Made by a program: the position numbers and the translations under genes. From the NCBI RefSeq assembly GCF_900188185.1, contig NZ_FZPA01000002.1, positions 186,001 to 250,000 on the forward strand: DNA of 64,000 bases, in the 5' to 3' direction. Source of the DNA: Sphingopyxis indica (GTDB lineage Bacteria > Pseudomonadota > Alphaproteobacteria > Sphingomonadales > Sphingomonadaceae). The notes under the pieces are model-generated. The model had not been told where the DNA came from, searched no databases, and was given only the letters and a program-made list of their open reading frames with translations. Each line of letters opens with the position of its first letter. Position 1 is the stretch's first letter. Below, one piece after another: positions 34,693 through 45,083 of the stretch.

Positions 34693-36579
34693 ATGACCCT
34701 CACCCCCCAATGGCTCGACGAACTGCGTTCGCGCATCACCCTGTCGACCCTCATCGGCCGCACGGTGAAGATCACCCGCGCGGGCCGCGAGTATAAGGCG
34801 TGCTGCCCCTTCCATAACGAGAAGACGCCCAGCTTCACGATCAACGACGAGAAGGGATTCTATCACTGCTTCGGCTGCGGCGCGCATGGCGATGCGATCC
34901 GCTGGATGACCGACCAGCGCGGGCTGTCGTTCATGGATGCGGTGAAGGAGCTCGCGGGCGAGGCGGGGATGGATGTTCCCGCGCCCGACCCGCGCGCGGC
35001 GAAAAAGGCCGAGGCGCAGGCGAGCCTGCGCGACGTGACGCAGGCGGCGGCGGAATGGTTCGTGCAGCAGCTCGACAGCGCGAACGGCGCGCCCGCGCGC
35101 GACTATTTGGCGAAGCGCGGCATATCGGAGGCGACGCGGCGCGCCTTCGGCTTCGGCCTTGCGCCAGGCAGCCGCACCGCACTCAAAGAGGCGCTCAAGA
35201 AATTCCCGACCGCGATGCTCGTCGAGGCGGGCATGCTGATTTCGGTCGACGACAAGGAGCCCTATGACCGCTTTCGCGGGCGCCTGATGATCCCGATCCG
35301 CGACGCGCGCGGGCGGGTGATCGCCTTTGGCGGGCGCATTCTCGGCGATGGCGAGCCTAAATATCTGAACTCGCCCGACACGCCCTTGTTCGACAAGGGG
35401 CGCACGCTCTTCAACATCGACAAGGCGAGCCCCGCGTCGCGGCAGACGAACCGCATCATCGTCGTCGAAGGCTATATGGACGTGATCGCGCTCGCCGAGG
35501 CGGGGATCGCCGACGCGGTCGCGCCGCTCGGCACCGCGCTGACCGAGAATCAGCTAGGAATGCTCTGGCGGATGGTGCCCGTCCCGGTCCTGTGCTTCGA
35601 CGGCGACGCCGCGGGGCAAAAGGCGGCGATGCGCGCCGCGACACGCGCACTCCCCCTCCTCCGCCCCGGCTTCAGCCTTGCCTTCGCGACGCTGCCGGCA
35701 GGGCAGGACCCCGACGACCTCGTCCGCGCGAAGGGTGCCGAGGGCTTTGCCGCGATCCTCGAGGAGGCGCAGCCGCTCGTCGAGCGCCTGTGGGCGCACG
35801 AGGTCGCGGCGGCGCCGCTGACGACGCCCGAGGAACGCGCGGCGCTCAAGACGCGGCTGCTCGCCCACGCCGATGCGATTCAGGACCCCGACGTTCGGCA
35901 CCATTATCGCGAGGCGTTTCGCGAACGGCTCGATGCGCTGTTCGCGCGCGCCCGGCCCGAGCGCGGCCCGCGCGTGCCGTGGGCGCCTTCGGGACACCAG
36001 CGCGGCGGCGGACGGCGCTTCCTTCCCGACCCGCGATTGCAACCTCCGGGGGCAGAAACGCGTTCGATCGGCGAAGCCGGCATCGCCGCGCCTTATATCG
36101 CGGCGCTGATCGGCGGATTGCTGCGCTATCCCGAAGCGCTGGCGCGGCACGAGGAGGAGTTGTCGCGGCTGACGATCGGCAATCCGGCCGACGCCGAATT
36201 GCTCGCGGCGATGCTTGACAACGCAATCGCTCAGGAAGGGCTTGATTGCGAGGGGTTGCTTGCCATATTGGAGCCGATGAAAGTGTATAATAGGGCGACG
36301 ACGCTGCTCAGAGCCGATGGAATGCACTTCTCGTTCACTCGACGGCTGGAAGACGGCGAAGGGGCCGATGCGGCGCGGGAAACCGCGCTTCGCGACCTCG
36401 ACGAATATATCGGCGTGCTGGTGACCCAGCCGGAAATCCGTGCGCGGCTCGCAGAAGCAACCGCGGATTATATGCGCACGATGGACGACGAAGGCCATGC
36501 GCGACAGCAGAAACTGCGCGCGATGGACGAGGATTTGACCCGCCGGCTGGCTGCGCTGACCGAAAACAGCCAGCGCTGA
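34693..36579 (+). CDS. dnaG: DNA primase
   Basis: A 628-residue DnaG primase that lays RNA primers at the replication fork. The N-terminal zinc finger has C38, H41, C59 and C62 (CPFH, CFGC). The TOPRIM core is visible as VVEGYMDVIAL followed by LCFDGDAAGQKAA, and a C-terminal helicase-binding domain follows about residue 460. Start ATG at 34693 gives MTLTPQWLDELRSRI, the family start. The gene is 36 bp before rpoD, the classic dnaG-rpoD arrangement. Confidence 0.97.
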   Translation: MTLTPQWLDELRSRITLSTLIGRTVKITRAGREYKACCPFHNEKTPSFTINDEKGFYHCFGCGAHGDAIRWMTDQRGLSFMDAVKELAGEAGMDVPAPDPRAAKKAEAQASLRDVTQAAAEWFVQQLDSANGAPARDYLAKRGISEATRRAFGFGLAPGSRTALKEALKKFPTAMLVEAGMLISVDDKEPYDRFRGRLMIPIRDARGRVIAFGGRILGDGEPKYLNSPDTPLFDKGRTLFNIDKASPASRQTNRIIVVEGYMDVIALAEAGIADAVAPLGTALTENQLGMLWRMVPVPVLCFDGDAAGQKAAMRAATRALPLLRPGFSLAFATLPAGQDPDDLVRAKGAEGFAAILEEAQPLVERLWAHEVAAAPLTTPEERAALKTRLLAHADAIQDPDVRHHYREAFRERLDALFARARPERGPRVPWAPSGHQRGGGRRFLPDPRLQPPGAETRSIGEAGIAAPYIAALIGGLLRYPEALARHEEELSRLTIGNPADAELLAAMLDNAIAQEGLDCEGLLAILEPMKVYNRATTLLRADGMHFSFTRRLEDGEGADAARETALRDLDEYIGVLVTQPEIRARLAEATADYMRTMDDEGHARQQKLRAMDEDLTRRLAALTENSQR

Positions 36580-36615
36580 TGAATTTGCGATTTGCCCTTT
36601 AGGCAGGAAGAATAG

Positions 36616-38625
<2,010 letters not shown>

Positions 38626-38629
38626 ACCT

Positions 38630-38709
38630 CCGTCGCCCCCGCGAAGGCGGGGGCCGCAGTCGGCCTTGCGCCACATCTCCAGCGGCCCCCGCCTTCGCGG
38701 GGGCGACGG
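38630..38709. repeat. Long inverted repeat after rpoD (family E)
   Basis: Arms CCGTCGCCCCCGCGAAGGCG (38630 on) and its inverted copy (ending 38709) flank a loop of about 27 bases. It lies between convergent rpoD and a membrane protein gene and could form a bidirectional terminator stem without a T-run. A shorter relative with the same CGCGAAGGCGGG core lies at 55923. Confidence 0.85.
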
Positions 38710-38716
38710 CTGATTT

Positions 38717-39274
38717 TCAGCGCCCTTCCCTGCTTGCCCGGTGGAACAGCGCTGCCGCGACCAGCCACATCGCCGCGAAAAAGCCGCAAAGCACAAGCGC
38801 GCCGGCGGTGCCGCGGGGCTCGTTTGCGGCCGAGGGTGCGGTCGCGATCGCAAGGGCGAGCAGTCCCTGCATCACGGCCGTGCCGAACATCGCGCGCGCC
38901 ATGCCGTCGGGACGGAGCCGTGCCGCGAACGCGCCGACCGCCGACGCCATAACGAGCAGGAAAAAGCTGAAATTGATCGGATTGTCCTCTCCCAATATGC
39001 CCACCGCCAGATTGATCCAGACCAGCAGGAAGGAGACCACAAGTGCGGTGGCGACGCCGCCTCGATAGGCGAGGCTCGGCCACAGGCGCGCTGTGCGTTC
39101 ATAAGCGAGAATGGGACCAAAGATCATAACCCCGGCCAGCAGAAAGGCGGCCGGCCCCCAATGCCAGTCGTCTCTGACCTGCATCATCACCGCCGGCGTC
39201 AGTAACAGCGCTGTCGCCATCCCCCAGCGCGCAGCGCGCCAGCCGTTCCACCCAATTCGCACTTTGCCGTCCAT
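38717..39274 (-). CDS. Unknown integral membrane protein
   Basis: A 185-residue protein with about five predicted transmembrane helices (near residues 17-32, 40-55, 72-92, 102-118 and 155-177) separated by short charged loops. It is not recognised as a named family. The gene is divergent from a membrane-anchored winged-helix regulator with 86 bp between them, an arrangement that often marks a regulator and its target. Confidence 0.8.
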   Translation of the reverse strand: MDGKVRIGWNGWRAARWGMATALLLTPAVMMQVRDDWHWGPAAFLLAGVMIFGPILAYERTARLWPSLAYRGGVATALVVSFLLVWINLAVGILGEDNPINFSFFLLVMASAVGAFAARLRPDGMARAMFGTAVMQGLLALAIATAPSAANEPRGTAGALVLCGFFAAMWLVAAALFHRASREGR

Positions 39275-39360
39275 GGACTTGCCTCCTTCGATATTTGCGG
39301 CTTTATCCTACGCTGCCGGCCGATGAACGGCATGAGCAGTTCGTGAGATTTTGCTGAAAA

Positions 39361-40434
39361 ATGGATCCGGGCCGCTATCAGTTCGACGATTTCACGGTCG
39401 ATCCCGCCGGCCGCAGCCTGTGCCGGTCGGGCGCTGCCGTCGAGCTCGGCAACCGCTATTTCGACGCGCTTTGGCTGCTGCTGCGCGAGCACGGGCGGCT
39501 CGTAACCAAGGACCGCTTCATGGCCGAGGTGTGGCACGGCGTGCCCGTCACTGACGAAGCCCTGACGCAGTGCATTCGCGCACTGCGCCGCCTGCTCGGC
39601 GACGATGCGGGAAACCCGCGTTTCATCGAGACAGTGCCCAAGCATGGCTATCGCTTCATCGGCGCGGTCGAAGTCGTAGAGGGTAACACTCGCGCCCGAG
39701 CGGCCTTCCAAATCTCCCCAAACCGATGGGCGGATGCGCTGAAAGCCGCCGCAGCGGCCACGATGGGCGGGGGTGTCGCCGGTGTGCTCGGCGGCCTGTT
39801 CTATGGCTTCGGCATCGGAATCGGGGCCCCGATGGGCGGCACGTCGGTCCTGTTCGTCCTGCTCGCGATCAACATGACTGTCGGGCTGACCGCCGGAGCC
39901 GGCGTCGGCGCGGGAATTGCGGCGGCGGAATTCGCGCCCGACCGGCGCTGGCAATGGACGGTGCTGGGCAGCGCGGTCGGCGGCCTGATGACCGGCGGCG
40001 CCGCAAGACTTGTCGGTCTCGATGCCTTCGCGCTGCTGCTCGGCCGGTCGCCGGGCGATATGACCGGCGCATCGGAGGGCCTGATATTGGGTGCGGCCGT
40101 CGGCTTCGCTGCTTGGGCGGCACGACGCCGCATGCTGACGCTGTCGGGGAGCGCCGCCCTCGGCGGGCTGGTCGCCGCCGCGGCGGGCATCGCCATTTCG
40201 CTTTCGGGCGGGACTTTTCTTGGCGGCAGCCTCGATTTCCTTCTCCGGCGCTTTCCCGAATCGCGCGTCCGGCTCGACGCGATCGGCGCGCTTTTCGGCG
40301 AGGAGGGTTTCGGGCTGGTCAGCAAGACCGCCACCTCGGGCATCGAATGCCTGCTCTTCGGGGCCTGCGTCGTCGGAGCGATGTTTTTCGCGCGCCCGGC
40401 AACGATCGGCGCAATGCGTCGCGGGGCGCTCTGA
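39361..40434 (+). CDS. Membrane-anchored winged-helix transcriptional regulator (CadC/ToxR-like)
   Basis: A 357-residue one-component regulator. Residues 1-100 form an OmpR/PhoB-type winged helix (YQFDDFTVDPAGRSL, then RLVTKDRFMAEVW, ALTQCIRALRRLLGD, FIETVPKHGYRFIG). The C-terminal half has several hydrophobic, glycine-rich segments between about 125 and 350 that look like transmembrane helices, more than the single pass of ToxR. It has no receiver domain, so signal input is probably through the membrane part. The divergent gene at 38717 is a possible target. Confidence 0.88.
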   Translation: MDPGRYQFDDFTVDPAGRSLCRSGAAVELGNRYFDALWLLLREHGRLVTKDRFMAEVWHGVPVTDEALTQCIRALRRLLGDDAGNPRFIETVPKHGYRFIGAVEVVEGNTRARAAFQISPNRWADALKAAAAATMGGGVAGVLGGLFYGFGIGIGAPMGGTSVLFVLLAINMTVGLTAGAGVGAGIAAAEFAPDRRWQWTVLGSAVGGLMTGGAARLVGLDAFALLLGRSPGDMTGASEGLILGAAVGFAAWAARRRMLTLSGSAALGGLVAAAAGIAISLSGGTFLGGSLDFLLRRFPESRVRLDAIGALFGEEGFGLVSKTATSGIECLLFGACVVGAMFFARPATIGAMRRGAL

Positions 40435-40744
40435 ACCGGGCAAAAGCTTGCCGCGATACTGCGTCGCGCAATTTTTCGCGCCTCTCTTTGAATCTTCATA
40501 TTTCTTCGTCACATAGCGCGCATCGGGGCGATGCGCGGGCTTCATCGCCCGTTCAGGCGCTACCCATCAAATGGCGATCATTCCCACCCATTGGGAATTG
40601 ATTCACGAGAAATGAGGGGCAGCCTGTCGAGGCGAGACGGGAAAAACCCGGAAATTCGAGGGGTTGCAAAAATTGGCACGGCCTTTGCGATGCTTCCGGC
40701 ATCGGTGCGGGACACTGCTCGCAGCCAAAGGGAAAGACGAAAAG
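40435..40744. promoter_or_regulatory. Regulatory region upstream of the PspC-like gene
   Basis: A 310-bp gap with no ORF. It contains a sigma-54 promoter (40674-40688) and, 77-93 bp upstream of it, an inverted repeat TTCCCA-N5-TGGGAA at 40581-40597 that could bind a sigma-54 activator dimer. A GCGATG/CATCGC pair lies further upstream near 40527-40549. Confidence 0.65.
40674..40688 (+). promoter_or_regulatory. Sigma-54 (-24/-12) promoter
   Basis: TGGCACG-GCCT-TTGC matches the sigma-54 consensus TGGCACGN4TTGC exactly, with correct spacing. It lies 56 bp before the ATG of the PspC-like gene, on the same strand. Confidence 0.85.
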
Positions 40745-41038
40745 ATGCAGAACGAAACCACCAATCTCTTCCGCCGCCGCGACACCTTCTTCGGGATCTG
40801 CGAGGCCGTGGGCCAGGACTTCGGCTTCAACCCGCTGTGGCTCCGCCTCGCGTTCATCGCGCCGCTCTTCTTCTTCCCCGTGCAGACCTTCATGGCCTAT
40901 TTCCTGCTCGGCGGCGTCGTGCTCGCCGCGCGCCTGCTCTTTCCGGCGCGCAAGGCCGAAGCCGCGCCCTCGGCGATGACCGCGATCGAAGGCGACGCAC
41001 CCGCCGAAAAGCGCGACGAAATGGCGCTCGCCGCCTGA
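40745..41038 (+). CDS. PspC-domain protein
   Basis: A 97-residue protein with a PspC-like domain: a cytoplasmic N-terminus (LFRRRDTFFGICEAVGQDFGFNPLWLRL) followed by two close hydrophobic segments (AFIAPLFFFPVQTFMAYF and LLGGVVLAARLLF) and a charged tail. PspC is a membrane part of the phage-shock envelope-stress response, which in many proteobacteria is driven by sigma-54 and PspF, as the promoter here implies. No pspA, pspB or pspF lies next to it, so it is a detached member or relative of the system. The ATG at 40745 follows AAAGACGAAA with weak SD. Confidence 0.85.
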   Translation: MQNETTNLFRRRDTFFGICEAVGQDFGFNPLWLRLAFIAPLFFFPVQTFMAYFLLGGVVLAARLLFPARKAEAAPSAMTAIEGDAPAEKRDEMALAA

Positions 41039-41133
41039 CATTATTGCCGGATTGCCGGGGCCGGCGGGCATCCCTCTCCCCGCTACGCCGCCCCGGCCTT
41101 TTTGCGGCCTTCCATCCGCGGGCCGCATCGAAA

Positions 41134-41175
41134 GGACCGGCTGGCCAGATAAGGCCCGCCGGTCCTTTGTCGCAT
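41134..41175 (+). terminator. Probable terminator after the PspC-like gene
   Basis: A stem GGACCGGC...GCCGGTCC-like (41134 to about 41165) is followed by TTTGTCGCATTTTT. The T-run is offset, so termination efficiency is uncertain. The remaining gap to 41321 holds no further ORF. Confidence 0.6.
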
Positions 41176-41321
41176 TTTTCCCCCGGCCCGTCCCCGACTG
41201 GCACAGCGACGACGCAATTCCGTCCGGCGCATAAACGCGACGTTTACGACGTTGGCCTAAAGCCATCCCTTGCCATTATCGCGCGCGGTCCGACCATGCT
41301 GCGACCAGTGAGGAAGAAGCG

Positions 41322-41993
41322 TTGAGCCAACCGATCCCGCTCCAGACCCCGACGCGCGGCGTCGCCGACCTGCTCGATGCACTCGTCGCCAGCGAGGGCA
41401 CCGGCGCGCATCCGCACGTCAAGTCGGGCGCGCTGTCGAGCGGCGCCGACGCGATGCGGAATCTGGCGGACGCCGTTCACTTTATCTGCCTGCTCCACGG
41501 CCGGTATCCAGGCGTGATCGACGGCGCCGCGCGCAAGGCGATCGACAGCCCGGCGCGCCGCTGGCTCGACGAGGCCGCGCAGGCCTTTGCGCAGGAACGC
41601 GCCTTCCTGTCGAAGATCGCCGCGGCGGTCGGCCCCGTCCCGAGCACGCCCGGGCAGGACCAGTGCGAAGCCGCGGTCGCCGCCCAGTGCAAGGCGCTCG
41701 ACATGCTCGCCGAATCCGATCGCCACGGCTGCGCGATCGGCGCTGCAATCGCCCTGACGCTCGACTGGCGCACGATCCGCGTGCTGCTCGACATCAGCGC
41801 CCAGCGGCTCGACCTGTCGCCGCAGCGCTGCGCCCTTCCCGACCTGCGCGACACCGCGCGCCTCGCCGCCGCCGTCGCCGACGGCCCCGCGACCGAGCGC
41901 GCGATGGGCTTCGGCGCGCAGCAGCTGATCGCGCAGCACAGCGGCCTGTGGGACCTCCTCGCCGCACGCGCCGCCGCGCGGGCGCATAGCTGA
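41322..41993 (+). CDS. Unknown cytoplasmic protein
   Basis: A 223-residue protein with a TTG start at 41322 preceded by GAGGAAG. It is helical, alanine-rich, with no signal peptide or membrane span. The middle region has FICLLHGRYPGVIDGAA and the C-terminal half has IGAAIALTLDWRTIRVLLDISA. I believe homologues exist in other sphingomonads, but I cannot assign a function. It stands alone before a composite repeat. Confidence 0.75.
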   Translation: MSQPIPLQTPTRGVADLLDALVASEGTGAHPHVKSGALSSGADAMRNLADAVHFICLLHGRYPGVIDGAARKAIDSPARRWLDEAAQAFAQERAFLSKIAAAVGPVPSTPGQDQCEAAVAAQCKALDMLAESDRHGCAIGAAIALTLDWRTIRVLLDISAQRLDLSPQRCALPDLRDTARLAAAVADGPATERAMGFGAQQLIAQHSGLWDLLAARAAARAHS

Positions 41994-42001
41994 CAAGATT
42001 T

Positions 42002-42156
42002 CCCCTCCCGCTTGCGGGAGGGGTAGAGAGGCTTGCGAGCTTGCTCGCTAGCCGCAGCGGGGTGGGCCAGCCACGCCGCGATCATGCCCACCCCGCTGCG
42101 GCTAGGTCCGGCTCCGCCGAACCAAGTCTCGCTGCCCCTCCCGCTTGCGGGTGGGG
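42002..42156. repeat. Composite paired palindrome (family A), large copy
   Basis: Stems at 42002-42023 and 42135-42156 (the latter with one mismatch). The core carries GCCGCAGCGGGGTGGG paired with CCCACCCCGCTGCGGC, then AACCAAGTCTCGCTGCCCCTCC as in the copies at 16321 and 26768. It precedes the moxR promoter. Confidence 0.88.
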
Positions 42157-42206
42157 TGCCAGCCCATGCTTGCGCCCTCCCCCTCCCGCCGCTATGCCGA
42201 TCCCGA

Positions 42207-42224
42207 GTTGACGTTCACGTTAAG
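42207..42224. promoter_or_regulatory. Palindromic operator GTTGACGTTCACGTTAAG
   Basis: Imperfect version of the operator seen at 15255 and 45036, placed 17 bp before the moxR ATG. Confidence 0.6.
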
Positions 42225-42241
42225 GGAAAGGTTCTCCGCCC

Positions 42242-43087
42242 ATGCGCTTCGAAGGCACCAGCGCCTATATCGCGACCGAGGATCTGAAGGTCGCGGTCAA
42301 CGCCGCGACGATGCTGCGCCGCCCGCTGCTGGTGAAGGGCGAACCAGGCACCGGCAAGACCGTGCTCGCCGAAGAGGTCGCGAAGGCGTTCGACGCGCCG
42401 CTGATCAGCTGGAACATCAAATCGACGACCAAGGCCCAGCAGGGCCTTTATGAATATGACGCGGTCGCGCGGCTGCGCGACGGCCAGCTCGGCGAAGAGC
42501 GCGTCCACGACATCCGCAACTATATCAAGAAGGGCAAGCTGTGGGAGGCTTTCACCTCGCCGCAGCTCCCGGTGCTGCTGATCGACGAGATCGACAAGGC
42601 CGACATCGAATTTCCGAACGACCTGCTTCAGGAACTCGATCGCATGGCGTTCCATGTGTACGAGACCGACGAGACGATCACCGCGAAGGAGCGCCCGATC
42701 GTCGTCATCACCTCGAACAATGAAAAGGAACTGCCCGACGCCTTCCTGCGCCGCTGCTTCTTCCATTACATCAAATTCCCCGACCGCGACACGATGGCCG
42801 AGATCGTCGAAGTCCATTTCCCGGGCATCCAGAAGACGCTGGTGAGCCGTGCGATGGATATTTTCTACGACGTGCGCGACGTCCCGGGGCTCAAGAAAAA
42901 GCCCTCGACGAGCGAGCTGATCGACTGGCTCAAGCTGCTGCTCGCCGAGGACATGCCGCTCGAAGTGCTCCAGAACCGCGATGTCGGCAAGGCGATCCCG
43001 CCGCTCCACGGCGCGCTGCTCAAGAATGAGCAGGATGTGATGCTGTTCGAAAAGCTCGCCTTCATGGCGCGGCGTCAGGGGAGCTAG
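42242..43087 (+). CDS. MoxR-family AAA+ ATPase
   Basis: A 281-residue MoxR-type AAA+ ATPase. Walker A is GEPGTGKT at 33-40, Walker B is VLLIDEIDKAD, and sensor I lies in IVVITSNNEKELPDAFLRRC. MoxR proteins act with von Willebrand A-domain partners as chaperones for metalloenzyme or complex maturation. The usual VWA gene does not follow; a GFA-family gene does, 3 bp later. The gene carries the same operator as the PQQ dehydrogenase, which would fit a role in maturation of, or co-regulation with, a quinoprotein, but this is inference. Confidence 0.93.
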   Translation: MRFEGTSAYIATEDLKVAVNAATMLRRPLLVKGEPGTGKTVLAEEVAKAFDAPLISWNIKSTTKAQQGLYEYDAVARLRDGQLGEERVHDIRNYIKKGKLWEAFTSPQLPVLLIDEIDKADIEFPNDLLQELDRMAFHVYETDETITAKERPIVVITSNNEKELPDAFLRRCFFHYIKFPDRDTMAEIVEVHFPGIQKTLVSRAMDIFYDVRDVPGLKKKPSTSELIDWLKLLLAEDMPLEVLQNRDVGKAIPPLHGALLKNEQDVMLFEKLAFMARRQGS

Positions 43088-43090
43088 GGG

Positions 43091-43519
43091 ATGGCCTATA
43101 CGGGAAGCTGCGCGTGCGGCGCGGTGCGCGTTGAAATCGCCAGCCCCGCACTTGCGGCACGCCAGTGCTGGTGCAGTCATTGCCAGAAACTCGCCGGTGG
43201 CGGCCCGATGCATAACGCCTTCTTTCGCACCGATGACATCATTCTCACCGGCGAGCTGGCGTCGAACAGCTACATCGCCGATAGCGGGACCGAGATACGG
43301 TGGTATTTCTGCCCGGCCTGCGCGACGCATGTGTTCGCGGGCGCCGATATCCGTCCGCATATGCGCGCCGTGCGCATCGGGATATTCGACCGTCCGCACG
43401 ACCTGAAGCCAGAGATGGCAATCTGGACGCAGGAAGCGCCGGCTTGGGCTGCGATCGACCCCGCTCTGGAACAATATCCAGCAGCGCCCCCTCCGCCGCC
43501 GGCTTTGCCTCAGAGCTGA
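43091..43519 (+). CDS. GFA-family (CENP-V-like) zinc protein
   Basis: A 142-residue protein of the Gfa/CENP-V fold. The zinc-binding cysteines are visible: [17 protein letters not shown] and [10 protein letters not shown]. The founding member was described as glutathione-dependent formaldehyde-activating, although most relatives are uncharacterised. Its start follows the moxR stop by 3 bp, so it is probably co-translated. Its last 10 bases overlap convergently with the chemoreceptor-like gene. Confidence 0.92.
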   Translation: MAYTGSCACGAVRVEIASPALAARQCWCSHCQKLAGGGPMHNAFFRTDDIILTGELASNSYIADSGTEIRWYFCPACATHVFAGADIRPHMRAVRIGIFDRPHDLKPEMAIWTQEAPAWAAIDPALEQYPAAPPPPPALPQS

Positions 43520-44907
43520 TAGGCGACCTCGACATCGCCCCAGCGGCGTCCGCCAATGACCGCGGGCATATAGACGTTGCGCACCGTGATATAGTTGATA
43601 CCGTCGCCCTCCTGCCGATAGACGGTCATGAAGAAGGGCGCAGTGCTACGCTTCGCCGCAGCGTCGGTCTCGTCGAACAGGATGCGGCCGTTGCGGCAAT
43701 GCGCGGTGTCATGCTCGATCTCGCCGGTCGGCGTGCGCGAGCAGTCGGTGATATGCGTCGGCAGAAAGCCGTTCATGTCGCCCGCCGACGACATCTTGAT
43801 TTCAGGATGGTTGGCAACGACGCGGTCGAACAGTGGTCGCCAGTTGGCGTCGGCCCAGTCGCAAAGCGTCGTACGGAAGCGCTCGGGGTTCGAGTTCGGA
43901 ACGCGCACATAATTGGTGTCGAAGAGCTGCTCCATCGTCAGCTCCCCCTTGGCGAGTGCGGCTTCGGCTAGGGCGACGAACTCGTCGCGAACTGTCGAAG
44001 CAAGGTCAACGATCGCCGAATCGCGCGGACTGACCCCTGCGGAGATCACCGCGTTGAACATGCGGTTCGACACATGCTCCATCGACAGGATCGAATCGCG
44101 CGTGGCGTTGAGGGTCGCGCCATTTTCGCGCACCGACGTCACGACGCGGTCCATCGCCTCGCGCACCTTGGCGCCATTGGCATGGACCATCGCGCTCGAT
44201 TGCGCGATGCGGTCGCTCTGATCGTCGAGCAGCGCGACGAGGTGCGTCGCGTCGTGCAAGGCATCAGTGATCGTTTCGAACTGCGCCTCGGCGCGGCTCG
44301 ATTGCTCGACCCCCGACTGGATCTCGGTGACGAGCCCGCTCGCTTCGGTCGCGAGACTGCCGATCGAGCGGCGAATTTCGTCGGTCGCGCCGCGCGTATT
44401 CTGCGCGAGCTTCTTCACCTCGGCGGCGACAACCGCGAAGGTGCGCCCGGCGTCGCCCGCGCGCTCGGCCTCGATCGCGGCGTTGAGCGCGAGCATGTTG
44501 GTGGTCTTCGCAATCTGCTCGATCGACTGGCTGACCTGCTGCACCTGCTCCATGACCGCGGCGAAGTTGGTGACATGGGTGCCGAGCCGTGCGACGAGGT
44601 CGATAACCGAACGGAATTCGGTGACCGCAGCGTTGACGCGTTCGGCCCCCGCGTCGAGCTGCTCGCACGCCCGCGCCGAAAGCAGCTTCGCCTCGTCGGT
44701 CGAATCGGCGATCTGGCGCTGGTCGGCCTCCAGGCTGACGACATAATCCTCGAGCCGTCCGAGTTCGGAAATCTGGCGGTCCATCTGGTCGGTCGCGCGC
44801 TTGATCCGGCCCGCGGCTTCGCTGCAGCCAACGGCGAGCTCGCCGCAGTCGCTCGCGACCGACTGGTCGAGCACTGGCTGCGCCGGATTGATCGGATCAT
44901 GTTTCAT
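43510..44907 (-). CDS. Soluble methyl-accepting chemotaxis protein-like signal transducer
   Basis: A 465-residue protein with no transmembrane segment. The conserved chemoreceptor hairpin tip is at about residues 140-185 ([20 protein letters not shown], then [15 protein letters not shown]). Long coiled coils flank it. The C-terminal about 170 residues form a separate domain (starting near [20 protein letters not shown] and ending DVEVAYQL) that may sense a ligand, an unusual C-terminal position. The ATG at 44907 is preferred over the in-frame start at 44949. It is convergent with the GFA gene. No che genes are nearby. Confidence 0.9.
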   Translation of the reverse strand: MKHDPINPAQPVLDQSVASDCGELAVGCSEAAGRIKRATDQMDRQISELGRLEDYVVSLEADQRQIADSTDEAKLLSARACEQLDAGAERVNAAVTEFRSVIDLVARLGTHVTNFAAVMEQVQQVSQSIEQIAKTTNMLALNAAIEAERAGDAGRTFAVVAAEVKKLAQNTRGATDEIRRSIGSLATEASGLVTEIQSGVEQSSRAEAQFETITDALHDATHLVALLDDQSDRIAQSSAMVHANGAKVREAMDRVVTSVRENGATLNATRDSILSMEHVSNRMFNAVISAGVSPRDSAIVDLASTVRDEFVALAEAALAKGELTMEQLFDTNYVRVPNSNPERFRTTLCDWADANWRPLFDRVVANHPEIKMSSAGDMNGFLPTHITDCSRTPTGEIEHDTAHCRNGRILFDETDAAAKRSTAPFFMTVYRQEGDGINYITVRNVYMPAVIGGRRWGDVEVAYQL

Positions 44908-45035
44908 TGCGCCACCCACGTGATTTGATCGCGATGCTATGCCCGACATTGGTTAACCGGGCGTCAATGGACCGGCCTGCCGCACACAGTCCGCCCGGCC
45001 AAAGCGCTTGCACTCGTCCGGCGAATCGGCCACAA

Positions 45036-45053
45036 CTTTACGTGAACGTAAAG
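45036..45053. promoter_or_regulatory. Palindromic operator CTTTACGTGAACGTAAAG
   Basis: A perfect 7-bp inverted repeat around TGAA, 30 bp before the ATG of the crotonase gene. Third member of the set with 15255 and 42207. Confidence 0.7.
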
Positions 45054-45083
45054 GTAAAGCAGCTCGCGAGAGGATTCTTCCCC

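Noticed and set aside
41229-41243. Possible fourth copy of the ACGT operator (GACGTTTACGAC)
   Set aside because: Only one arm matches and the spacing to a start codon differs; not included in the operator set.
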